Origin: Pholiota molesta
Lineage: Eukaryota; Basidiomycota; Agaricomycetes; Agaricales; Strophariaceae
NCBI GenBank assembly: GCA_014925825.1
Contig: JACGCK010000038.1
Span: forward strand, 248,001 to 312,000
DNA: 64,000 nt
Reading direction: 5' to 3'
How positions within the stretch are numbered: the first letter of the stretch is position 1; each line of letters opens with the position of its first letter. The notes beneath the pieces are model-generated. The model saw only the letters and a list, made by a program, of their open reading frames with translations, made no database searches and was not told the DNA's origin. Below, in pieces: positions 24,273-33,644 of the stretch. The translations under genes and the position numbers were made by a program.

Positions 24273-25658
24273 TTACTTTTTCTTCCCCGACGGGCCGCCC
24301 TTGGGCTTGGGATGGTGGGGCAGCGTCTGTTGGTGAGGACTCGCCGGCCGCGCGTGGTGCCCTTGAGCGCTGGATGGCCGCGAGTGCGCTGGCGTATGAT
24401 TCACGTGCGTCTGCATGCGCGCGGGCGCTTCGTGTGCCCTCCCCGCCGCTGCACCGCCGTGCCGCGCAGGGAAATGTTGCTCGAACGTCCGCAGGTTCGC
24501 GGTCTGCGCAGGCTGAAACCTGGCGGGGCCTCTGTGCGCCCCGGACGCCGCCGCCGCGGCCGTGTGCTTCGCCTCCGCCTCTTTCCCTGCATGCAGCTGC
24601 TTCATGTAATGCGCGTGGTTCTGCGGCCGCGGCGGGTGCCGCTGCTCCGCCTCCTTCAGGTGCCCCGGCGCGCCGGAGTGGGACGCGCGCGCGCCGCCTG
24701 TGGACGGGTGCCAGACGTGCCCGGGGGCCGCGACGCGGCCTGGGCGGAGGTTGCTGGTGCCCGCCGCGTGTGCGGGGCGGTCGACTTTCGGCGGTGCAGG
24801 CGGCGGCGCGGGCTTGCCCTTCCGCTCGCGCAGGCCCATCTTGTTCGCGCCGACCGCGCTGGGCGTGTAGGACTCGGTCGACGTGGAGGCGCCCGGGGTG
24901 TGCTTGTCGCTTTTCGGCTTCGCTGCGGCTTTCTTAGGGGGCTGCGTCCCGGCGGCGTGGTGTTGGGTGTTCAAGCGCGCGGGGGCTTCGTGGCCACGTC
25001 GTTGGCCGGGGTGGAGAGGGAGCCAGCCTGGGTTGGGGCGTAGCTGTCCCTGTCCGTTCGGGCCTACTTTCTCGATCGCTGCCTTGAAGCCCGAAGTGTG
25101 ACCGCCCTCTTTATCTAGAAGACAGAATTACGAGATTAGCACCTGGCCTGTCGCGCATTTCGCATGCAAGTACGCACGGGATTCTCTGTCGGGGAGATAC
25201 TCCACCGTCGTCGAGGTCGCGTGGTGCGGGTTGTGCAGCATGTTCAGCAGCTTCTCGTCGCGCACGCGCGGCAGGCCCGTGACGGGGTGGTTGCCCGCCG
25301 TCGGGATGTTGTGCAGCGCGTGGTCCCGGTTCCGCTCGGCGTGGCCGGAGAGCGGGTTCGGGTTGCGGTTGTGCGGGAACGCGGCCTGGTTGCGCTGCAG
25401 GTGGCCCATGTGCTCGTGGAGGTGGTCGTCCCCGTAGTGCAGCGTCACCACGCCGGTGCGGGCGTCGGTGTGCGTGCCTGTGCGCCCGGGCAGGGGTACG
25501 GAGGGGTCGTCCCCGGGCGTGGGCGTGTGCGGGCGACTGGGAGGATCGGCGCGACCTTTTCCTTTGTCCACTTTGCCGTCATTGGGGCCGGGGACGGGGA
25601 TAGCAGCGGCGAGAGAGAAGATGCAGAAAAAGAGCGTGCAGATGGAGAAGTACCTCAT
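24273..25658 (-). CDS. family S secreted His/Pro-rich basic protein, intact copy (440 residues)
   Basis: Two exons: 25658-25178 and 25114-24273, with a 63-nt intron (25115-25177). The N terminus MRYFSICTLFFCIFSLAAA is a strong signal peptide with likely cleavage before IPVPGP. The mature protein is low in hydrophobic residues and rich in His, Pro, Gly, Lys and Arg. Recognisable blocks are TGVVTLHYGDDHLHEHMGH, FPHNRNPNPLSGHAERNRD, the GGHTSGFKAAIEKVGPNGQG start of exon 2, LRERKGKPAPPPAPPK, and a basic tail KPKGGPSGKKK. There are few cysteines and no transmembrane segment after the signal. It looks like an intrinsically disordered secreted protein; role unknown. The joined exons divide exactly into 441 codons, supporting the model. 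The left counterpart at 8326 is frameshifted. Confidence 0.8.
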
Positions 25659-25769
25659 CGTTCCAGACGATTTGAGGATTTGGATGTCTTGATGTTTGTG
25701 AAGACGGTATTGACCTGCAATACCGACTTGAGGGGGTGGATTGCAGAAGCAGTTAGCTAACGTCAGAGG

Positions 25770-25779
25770 CCTTTTTATA
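25770..25779 (-). promoter_or_regulatory. TATA box of intact family S gene
   Basis: TATAAAAAGG on the minus strand, about 112-121 bp upstream of the ATG at 25658. Same position and flank as in the left copy. Confidence 0.6.
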
Positions 25780-26158
25780 CATAGTACGGACTGGTAAGTG
25801 CCAGAACCTTGTTAGAATCTATTTAATCGTCCCTAAATGCCGATCAACTTGGACTGCCCTATGTCAGTGCAAAACTGACACTTTGTTCTAATGAAACGCG
25901 AGATGATCTAAATCTAACCACGGGGCCCGCAGCTGGGAGTCATTCTATGTAGTAGTGGCGTCCCGTGTGCCACGGAGTCGGTTCAAAATGCTCAGCTCTA
26001 GTCTTCAAGTTTAGGAGTTCGAACAGATTTAACCAATATGTACTTACTTATAGCAGTAGATTCCATCTCCGTCCGTGGGCATCGCAAGCATATCCGGAAG
26101 TTGCGGAAGTCGACTCGTAGTAACTGTATTACAAGTACTTTCTAAGTAGAACAACGCG
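25780..26158. other. divergent intergenic region
   Basis: No gene. It holds the upstream region of the family-S gene (minus) and, after about 25890, sequence unique to this junction leading into the S-D chimera. Confidence 0.4.
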
Positions 26159-26164
26159 CACGTG
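26159..26164 (+). promoter_or_regulatory. CACGTG motif upstream of chimeric gene
   Basis: CACGTG 73 bp upstream of the ATG at 26232, in the flank type otherwise found upstream of family-D genes. Confidence 0.4.
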
Positions 26165-26231
26165 AAGTTCTTATTCAGTTCTTATTATTATCGATCTGTG
26201 GGTCCATTCCAAGCCTTCACCTCCAGCCACC

Positions 26232-27234
26232 ATGAACGACGGAGAAACTCGGAGCGCCAGCTCGCCGCCCAGTCAACCCCTCACACCCACGCCCGAGGAC
26301 GACCCCTCCGTACCTCTGCCTGGGCGCACAGGCATACACGTCGACCCCCATACAGGCGTTGTGACCATGTATTACGGGGACGACGAGTTCCACCTTCCCG
26401 GCGAAGAATCCTGTGCGTAATTTGTATGCAAAGACTCGCCAGATGCTGATATTGTGCTCTATGACTCTGACTTCTAGTTACAGAGGGTGGACATCTGGCG
26501 AACTTCAAGGCAGCGCTCGCAAAAGCAAACCGGAATGCACAGGGACAATCACAGCCCACATCTCCTGCCACCATGGACGATGGAGAAACTCGGTGCCCTG
26601 TGTTTTGCACCGCTGATATCCCAACAACTGTAAGTCAGACAAAACTCATTGCCGTCAAGTGTTCTCTTTCTCAATCCTAGCTCCAAAGACCCTGGATCTC
26701 CTCTTAGAATGCACCGAAGAATATCTTGCAGGTTTCAATTCGGGGAATTACATCGCACATGTATCCGACCGGCTTGTCATCATTGACACCAAAGATATCA
26801 CTACTATCACCAAAGGATCTTCTCCACCAGTCGCTTCATCTCCTACCGCCTTCGTCGGTCTCTCTCTCAAGGAAGTGCGCGATTGGTTTGACGCAAACAT
26901 CACCCAACGACGCCCGAAAGGATTCATGCCGCATTGCTTCCTAGTGATTGACAATGAGAGCACAGAGGATGACAGTTGTGTATTCGTCTGCACGCAAGAT
27001 TCAGCTCCGGGGGAATTACACTCATTGCGGTGTGGTTTTGAGGTAGCGCTGCAGAATGCGGTCACTTGCGGTGTTCAAGGCAAATCAATCGAGGAAGGCT
27101 TAATGGGGAGTTTCATGCGGAGCGGGATGACCATGACGAAAGGAAACATGAAGTTGGCGCAGGATCGAGGTTTGTACATTGAAGGTGGAGAGGTTAAGCT
27201 GGATGAAGCATGGAGAGATTTTAGTAATTGGTAA
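26232..27234 (+). CDS. chimeric family S-family D gene
   Basis: A continuous three-exon model can be read. Exon 1 (26232-26412) starts with the D-type 5' flank and MNDGETR, then carries family-S exon-1 sequence (TPTPEDDPSVPLPGRTGIH, TGVVTMYYGDDEF). The intron is 26413-26477. Exon 2 (26478-26629) begins as family-S exon 2 (TEGGHLANFKAALAKANRN) and runs in frame into MDDGETRCPVFCTADIPTT, the start of family D. The second intron is 26630-26688, and exon 3 (26689-27234) is a complete family-D body ending DEAWRDFSNW. The signal peptide of family S is absent. An alternative is that only the D part is translated, from the ATG at 26571, with the rest as leader. The unit CCACCATGRACGAYGGAGAA occurs at both edges of the inserted S segment (26229 and 26568), like a duplication scar. 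Confidence 0.7.
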
Positions 27235-27467
27235 TGGAGCTTCAATCGTGTTGTGTAACATTTAGCGATCCTGTAAGAGCCAAAAATTGCACCTTGCGAT
27301 TGGGGATAAAACACTTCCACGTATAGCAAAAGAATAAAAGACAATCTGAAAATTACAACCTCGGTTCGGGCTCGGAAAAGTTTGCACTTCATCTTGCGTG
27401 AAGCTGTGCTTGGGCTAGACTTGCGGATATAGCGTTTAACACAACATGAAGTGCGTGGAATGATATG

Positions 27468-27473
27468 CACGTG
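27468..27473 (+). promoter_or_regulatory. CACGTG motif upstream of duplicated family D gene
   Basis: CACGTG 76 bp upstream of the ATG at 27544; see the entry at 7637 for the family-wide pattern. Confidence 0.4.
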
Positions 27474-27543
27474 AGGTTCGTATCATTCATCTTAGACTGT
27501 GGGTCCATTCTAGTAAGTTTTCACCGGTTCGCCTTCTACCACC

Positions 27544-28674
27544 ATGAAAGGCTGTTGCCCCGTGTTCTGTATCGCTGATATCCCAACTACCGTAAGTCAG
27601 AGGAAATCACTAGTTTATTGCTGTAAAGTGTCATTCTCCTCAATCCTTGCTCTACAGACCCTAGATCTCCTCTTACAATGCACCGAAAAATATCTCTCGG
27701 AATTCAATTCGCCAGACGACATCGCTGAAGCATCTGAATACCTTGTTATCATGGACACCAAAGATATCGCTACTATCACCGAAGGATCTTCTCATCCTAT
27801 GACCTCGTCTCCTACCGCCTTTCTCGGCCACTCTCTCAAGGAAGTGCATGAATGGTTCATCACAAATATCAACCAGCCAGGCGCGGATAAATTCACGCCA
27901 GAATGCTTCCTGGTGCTTGACGGCGAAAGCATAGAGGACGACAGCTGTATATTTGTCTGCACAATAGAGGACGAAGCAGATTCAGACCCGGAAAAAACAG
28001 ATTCGGCTCCGGAGAAAATACAGTCGCTGCGGTGTGTATTCGAGCTTGCGTATCAGAATGTGATCGCTTGCGATATTCAAGGCCGGTCAACCATGAAAGG
28101 CTGTTGCCCCGTGTTCTGTATCGCTGATATCCCAACTACCGTAAGTCAGAGGAAATCACTAGTTTATTGCTGTAAAGTGTCATTCTCCTCAATCCTTGCT
28201 CTACAGACCCTAGATCTCCTCTTACAATGCACCGAAAAATATCTCTCGGAATTCAATTCGCCAGACCACATCGCTGAAGCATCTGAATACCTTGTTATCA
28301 TGGACACCAAAGATATCGCTACTATCACCGAAGGATCTTCTCATCCTATGACCTCGTCTCCTACCGCCTTTCTCGGCCACTCTCTCAAGGAAGTGCATGA
28401 ATGGTTCATCACAAATATCAACCAGCCAGGCGCGGATAAATTCACGCCAGAATGCTTCCTGGTCCTTGACAAGGAAAGCATAGAGGATGACTGTTGTGTC
28501 TTCGTCTGCACGATAGATTCAGCTCCGGAAGAAATACACTCGCTGCGGTGTGTATTCGAGCTTGCGTATCAGAATGTGATCGCTTGCGATATTCAAGGCC
28601 GGTCAATCGAAGATAATGGAAATGGGTGCTGGATGCGGAGCGGGGTGACTATGACGGAAGAAAACCAAGGTTAG
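27544..28674 (+). CDS. internally duplicated family D gene (two family-D units)
   Basis: A 549-bp segment containing exon 1, the intron and most of exon 2 is repeated in tandem (27542 onward and 28091 onward), joined in frame at GRS-TMKGCCPVFCIADIPTT. Spliced, it would encode about 332 residues with two family-D units. Introns are 27592-27657 and 28141-28206, each 66 nt. Unlike the 68-69-nt introns of the paralogues, they are divisible by three and contain no stop, so an unspliced message also has an open frame. The first unit has an acidic insert (EADSDPEKTDSAPEK); the second lacks it. The end is ENQG-stop: a single A is missing (CCAAGG versus CCAAAGG in the 29188 copy), which removes the last 28 or so residues. 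Confidence 0.7.
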   Translation: MKGCCPVFCIADIPTTVSQRKSLVYCCKVSFSSILALQTLDLLLQCTEKYLSEFNSPDDIAEASEYLVIMDTKDIATITEGSSHPMTSSPTAFLGHSLKEVHEWFITNINQPGADKFTPECFLVLDGESIEDDSCIFVCTIEDEADSDPEKTDSAPEKIQSLRCVFELAYQNVIACDIQGRSTMKGCCPVFCIADIPTTVSQRKSLVYCCKVSFSSILALQTLDLLLQCTEKYLSEFNSPDHIAEASEYLVIMDTKDIATITEGSSHPMTSSPTAFLGHSLKEVHEWFITNINQPGADKFTPECFLVLDKESIEDDCCVFVCTIDSAPEEIHSLRCVFELAYQNVIACDIQGRSIEDNGNGCWMRSGVTMTEENQG

Positions 28675-28883
28675 TATTGCATGGAGGTTTATTCATTGCA
28701 GATGGAGAGGTTAAGCTGGATCAATTCTGGAGAGATTTTTATCATAATTGATTTTGATTCATGTCGTTCAACATTCAGCAATCCTGTAGGAAGAAAATTA
28801 TTTTACATAGTTCAAATTGCACTTCTGTTTGTAAACAACGACGTTATGTACATATGCGACGACCATTGAAAAAGACTTAGACA

Positions 28884-29009
28884 TTATCACATCGCCTTCG
28901 CCTTCGACGACAGGCCTCGCGGCTCCTCAGGCATTGCACGGCCGCGCAACACGCGCCTGAGAAGTTTCGCACTCGACGGAATCGCAGAGATAAACTCCAC
29001 CCTCCTGCA
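28884..29009 (-). pseudogene. ligase 3'-exon remnant in tandem unit 1
   Basis: Minus-strand copy of the terminal ligase segment (EFISAIPSS, KLLRRVLRGRA, SKAKAM), practically identical to 7751-7875. No other ligase exons. Confidence 0.75.
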
Positions 29010-29117
29010 TTCGCACTTTATCTTGCGCAAAGCTACATTTGCGCTCGACTTGTGTTCGACTTGTCCTGCATAATTGTGTTTAACACAAGTTTAACATGAA
29101 GTGCGTGGAATAATATG

Positions 29118-29123
29118 CACGTG
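29118..29123 (+). promoter_or_regulatory. CACGTG motif upstream of family D gene
   Basis: CACGTG exactly 70 bp upstream of the ATG at 29188. Confidence 0.4.
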
Positions 29124-29187
29124 AGGTTCGTATCATTGATCTGTGGGTCCATTCTATTAAGTTTTCACCGGTTCACCTCCTGCCACC

Positions 29188-29852
29188 ATGACCATGGACC
29201 GTTGCCCCGTGTTCTGTATCGCTGATATCCCACTTACCGTAAGTCAGAGAAAATCACTGGTTTATTGCTGTGTAAAGTGTCATTTTCCTCAATCCTTGCT
29301 CTACAGACCCTAGATCTCCTCTTACAATGCACCGAAAAATATCTCTCGGAATTCAATTCGCCAGACCACATCGCTGAAGCATCTGAATACCTTGTTATCA
29401 TGGACACCAAAGATATCGCTACTATCACCGAAGGATCTTCTCATCCTATGACCTCGTCTCCTACCGCCTTTCTCGGCCACTCTCTCAAGGAAGTGCATGA
29501 ATGGTTCATCACAAATATCAACCAGCCAGGCGCGGATAAATTCACGCCAGAATGCTTCCTGGTCCTTGACAAGGAAAGCATAGAGGATGACTGTTGTGTC
29601 TTCGTCTGCACGATAGATTCAGCTCCGGAAGAAATACACTCGCTGCGGTGTGTATTCGAGCTTGCGTATCAGAATGTGATCGCTTGCGATATTCAAGGCC
29701 GGTCAATCGAAGATAATGGAAATGGGTGCTGGATGCGGAGCGGGGTGACTATGACGGAAGAAAACCAAAGGTTAGTATTGCATGGAGGTTTATTCATTGC
29801 AGATGGAGAGGTTAAGCTGGATCAATTCTGGAGAGATTTTTATCATAATTGA
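29188..29852 (+). CDS. family D protein, tandem copy with full C terminus
   Basis: Exon 1 is 29188-29238 (MTMDRCPVFCIADIPLT), the intron 29239-29306 (68 nt), and exon 2 29307-29852. It lacks the acidic insert. The extra A in CCAAAGG keeps the frame through LVLHGGLFIADGEVKLDQF to WRDFYHN-stop, so this copy is full length at 198 residues. The body is identical to the second unit of 27544-28674 as far as I can see. A second in-frame ATG (29194) gives the MDRCPVF start of the 19375 copy. Confidence 0.8.
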
Positions 29853-29984
29853 TTTTGATTCATGTCGTTCAACATTCAGCAATCCTGTAGGAAGAAAATT
29901 ATTTTACATAGTTCAAATTGCACTTCTGTTTGTAAACAACGACGTTATGTACATATGCGACGACCATTGAAAAAGACTTAGACA

Positions 29985-30110
29985 TTATCACATCGCCTTC
30001 GCCTTCGACGACAGGCCTCGCGGCTCCTCAGGCATTGCACGGCCGCGCAACACGCGCCTGAGAAGTTTCGCACTCGACGGAATCGCAGAGATAAACTCCA
30101 CCCTCCTGCA
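29985..30110 (-). pseudogene. ligase 3'-exon remnant in tandem unit 2
   Basis: Same sequence as 28884-29009, displaced by 1101 bp. Confidence 0.75.
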
Positions 30111-30218
30111 TTCGCACTTTATCTTGCGCAAAGCTACATTTGCGCTCGACTTGTGTTCGACTTGTCCTGCATAATTGTGTTTAACACAAGTTTAACATGA
30201 AGTGCGTGGAATAATATG

Positions 30219-30224
30219 CACGTG
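30219..30224 (+). promoter_or_regulatory. CACGTG motif upstream of family D gene
   Basis: CACGTG 70 bp upstream of the ATG at 30289. Confidence 0.4.
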
Positions 30225-30288
30225 AGGTTCGTATCATTGATCTGTGGGTCCATTCTATTAAGTTTTCACCGGTTCACCTCCTGCCACC

Positions 30289-30923
30289 ATGACCATGGAC
30301 CGTTGCCCCGTGTTCTGTATCGCTGATATCCCACTTACCGTAAGTCAGAGAAAATCACTGGTTTATTGCTGTGTAAAGTGTCATTTTCCTCAATCCTTGC
30401 TCTACAGACCCTAGATCTCCTCTTACAATGCACCGAAGAGTATCTCTCGGAAATCAATTCGCCAAGCGACGACATTTTTGAAGCATCCGAATACCTTGTT
30501 ATCATGGACACCAAAGATATTGCTACTATCACCCAAGGATCTTCTTATCCTATGAGTCATATTATGAGCTCGTCTCCTACCGCCTTTCTCGGCCTCTCTC
30601 TCAAGGAAGTGCATGATTGGTTCATCACAAATATCAACCAGCCAGGCGCGGATAATTTCACGTCACAGTGCTTCCTGGTGCTTGACAAGGAAAGCATAGA
30701 GGACGACAGTTGTATATTTGTCTGCACAATAGAGGAGGAAACAGATTCAGATCCGGAAGAAACAGATTTAACTCTGGAGGAAATACAGTCGCTGCGGTGT
30801 GTATTCGAGCTTGCGTATCAGAATGTGATCGCTTGCGATATTCAAGGCCGGTCAATCGAAGATAACGGAAATGGGTACTTCATGCGGAGCGGGGTGACTA
30901 TGACGTTAGAAAACAGTGGGTGA
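30289..30923 (+). CDS. family D protein, right-arm copy (C-terminally truncated)
   Basis: Exon 1 is 30289-30339, the intron 30340-30407, and exon 2 30408-30923. It carries the acidic insert (ETDSDPEETDLTLEE) and ends ENSG-stop like the inverted left copy at 6938-7572, to which it is nearly identical. Its exon 1 and upstream flank instead match the neighbouring tandem unit. Beyond the stop, the former C terminus is still visible (LYIEDGEVKLDQA) but contains a second stop where WRDF is expected. It may still produce a shortened protein of about 189 residues. Confidence 0.75.
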
Positions 30924-31140
30924 AGGATGGAGGCTTGTACATTGAAGATGGAGAGGTGAAGCTTGATCAAGCTTGAAGATATTTCGATAATTTATAATTG
31001 AATTTGAATCATGTCGTTCAACATTCAGCAATCCTATAGGGAGAGAATTATCTTGCATAGTTCAAATTGCACCTTCTGATTGTAAACACCGACGTTATTA
31101 TATTACATATGCGACAGCAATAAAAGAAGATTTAGAAACT

Positions 31141-31290
31141 ATAACATCGCCTTCGCCTTCGACAACGGGGCTCGCGGCTCCTTTGCACGGTCACACAACA
31201 CGCGCCTGAGAAGTTTGCCTCTCGGAGAAGTCGGGATCGTAGAGATAAACTTGTGCACTCCTCCTGCAAGGTGCCTGTATTGTACATTGT
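31141..31290 (-). pseudogene. ligase 3'-exon remnant, end of right array
   Basis: Terminal ligase coding segment in minus orientation with the LLRRV-type block and upstream GGV-like sequence. It is slightly closer to copy B than the other remnants, and marks the outer end of the right array. Confidence 0.65.
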
Positions 31291-31329
31291 TGTTCGCGAC
31301 ATGCAGTAAAGAGTAGCAATGCAGATCAG

Positions 31330-32890
31330 TTTGAGTGCAAATGAATGAATCAGGAGGTCAGCCTACGTACCCTGATGATGGATGGGTTGGATGCGGGCGG
31401 TGGCTTCGAGGGTTGGCGGGGTTAGAAGACGCCGGAGTCAGGAGGGCGACAGGTAGCGGTACAGAGAAGAGGGACAGGGGAAACGGGCGGCGACAGGCAG
31501 ATGGTCCGCGGGGGTAACGGGGCGACGGAAGGAGGCTATGGGGGCGAGACCCGATGGACAGAGAACAGCGGTGTTTTGTCGTCGTCGTGGCCCACGAGGA
31601 TAGTGCGGACGACGAAAGCAGGCCCGGACATGAAGGTGAGTGGCGGCGGGTGGACGAACGAGTGTCGTCGACGTGGTTCGCGAGGGTAGCGTGGAAGCGA
31701 ACCCGGACGGGACAAACGAAGGAGAATGCTGGGTGTAAAAAGGCTGAGTCCTGAAGGTGGACGAACGATCACTCATTCGTCATCGACTGACGGAGGAGAG
31801 TGGTGGCGGGTGGACGAACGTGGGCAGCGGGAGCGACAGAAGCGAGCCCGTCCACAGGCGAACGAGCTTCAAAGCTTGTTCGTCGTCGACGGATGGAGGA
31901 GAGTGGCGGTGGGTGAACGAACGAGGGCTTGCGAAGGGCAGATGGTGGGGTGCGCGCCCTGCTCGTTCGTTGTCATCGTGGCTCACAAGGGTGCTTGTCA
32001 TCGTATGCGTTTTTCGTGGTCGTGGGCCTGGTCTGATAGCCGTCACCACATGCCTCCATGCACCGCGCAGGGTAGTGAAAGTGCGCAAGTAGAAGCGCAA
32101 ATTTCTACCTGGCCCTATAATTCAATTATTCAAGGAAGGCAGTCAGCAGAATTTGCAGAAAAGCAGAAAAAACGGTTGTGGAATTGCTATACCCGCTTAA
32201 GTACTCATCATGGTCGAGCGCTGATTAGGGAACGTCGGTAGATACTACTTACTAGTATGTAGTAAAATGAGAGCACCAGCAGCAATGATCGGTACATAAT
32301 CTAATCTTATCATCTTCGGCAAATTCGGATGGATCCGGAGACGCAAAATAAGTACAAGCTTCCGACCGTACGACGCATTCCAGCGCATTCCTGCTCTTCC
32401 TCTGCCACTTTTCTCCTTCATTCAGTTCGGAAATTCGCTCAGCGCTCGGCTTTAGATTTTTGGTAAGCTAGCGCAACCCTTTTCGACCACTCCTCTCTGA
32501 ATCGTCCAGAACTTCTAGCTGCCTACTGCTTCCACTTTCACGACATCATCCAAAAGAAAGATCCTGACTTCCGTTTACATCCTTACCGATCCTCTCGAGT
32601 CCTCCATACTCAACTTCCAACGGGGTGCACTCTCCATTTATAGCCAATAGGGCTCATCTGATATCACGTCGTACCGCTGGATCATACAATTACAACAAAT
32701 TCGCCCATTCTCATGGTCTTACGCGATATATTCCCAAACTTCTGTTCTTAGAACTAATCCAGATGACTGCAAAATTCCTCCAATATTCGCGTGAAATTGA
32801 TCTGGAAACTCTCAATCTGCACCTCCAACATGACTATTTACAGAGGAACTTGAACACATTGTGTCTGTCACGTCGGTCTTGGACTCTGGA
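31330..32890. other. no gene; degenerate GGTGGACGAACG repeats
   Basis: No supported gene. Between about 31630 and 31930 the units GGCGGGTGGACGAACG, CGTCATCGACTGACGGAGGA and GTCGTCGACGGATGGAGGA recur two to three times with variation, making long but unconserved frames. The region 32250-32890 is AT-richer and featureless apart from pyrimidine-rich stretches. Confidence 0.45.
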
Positions 32891-32891
32891 A

Positions 32892-33640
32892 TCACTTGTT
32901 CTTTGATGCTCCTCCCTTGGAAGTGGAATCGTGTGGTGAATTACGTGCCTGAGGACTAGATGCCCGCGCCTGATGCCCGCGAGGACTTGAGGGTCTCATC
33001 TGAGGTGCACTCCGCGAAGGAAGACGGTCCACTATCCCTGTCGCACTGTGTTTCCCAGACCCCTTGGCCTTGTGCGTGGCTTCCGCATCCCTCGTCGCCT
33101 GCAGCTGCTTCGCGTAATGGCTGTGGCTCTGCGGGCGCGGTGGGTGTCTCCGCGCGGCCTCTGGCAAGTTGCCGGGTGCGCCAAGTGGGATGCCCGCGAA
33201 CCATGCGTGGATGGTTTCCAGATGTGTCCTGAGACGAGGTGTGCCCGGGTCGGAGGTTGCTGGTACTACCCGCCACAGGTGCGGGTTGGTGCACTTTCGC
33301 TGGCGAAGGAGGCGGCGGCGGCTGGCCTTTTCGCTCCCGTAGGCTCATGTTGTTCAGGCCTGCCACAATGCGGTGGTATGACTTGGCGGCTTTCAGTGTG
33401 CTAGCGTGCTTCAAGTTGTCGTCGCTTGCAGGCCTCTTCAATGCCGCTTTTTTGGGTTGGTGGTGGCCGGACGCATGGGGTCGGGTGATGTGGGTGCCAT
33501 CTGTACGGTGTTGGGTGTTCAATCGTGCGGGCGCTTCATGGCCGCGTCTTTGGTCCGGGTGGAGAGGGAGCCAGCCCGGATTGGGGCGTAATTGTCCTTC
33601 TGCATTCGGGCCCGCATTTTGGATCGCTGCCTTGAATCTC
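32892..33640 (-). pseudogene. family S copy, 5'-truncated and frameshifted
   Basis: Starts at the equivalent of family-S exon 2 (FKAAIQNAGPNAEGQLRPNP), with no signal-peptide exon. It continues through LNTQHRTDGTH and MSLRERKGQPPPPPSPAKV, then switches frame near 33165-33185 to EAARRHPPRPQSHSHYAKQ and ends KGGASKNK-stop at 32892. It is more diverged from the intact gene than the 8326 copy, hence an older duplicate. It directly abuts a family-D fragment on the opposite strand at about 33640. Confidence 0.7.
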
Positions 33641-33644
33641 GCCA

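Larger units (their letters stand above)
28150..30407 (+). repeat. near-identical 1.1-kb tandem repeat (family D plus ligase tail)
   Basis: The sequence from the intron near 28150 to about 29306 repeats at about 29250-30407 with a period of 1100-1101 bp. Each unit contains a family-D exon 2, its 3' flank, a minus-strand ligase tail, and the 5' flank and exon 1 of the next family-D gene. I see only a handful of differences, including the A indel noted at 28674. This implies a very recent tandem duplication. Confidence 0.85.

Noticed and set aside
31335..32241. Frames of up to 171 codons in 31.3-32.2 kb
   Set aside because: They arise from GGTGGACGAACG-type repeats and have no protein-like character.
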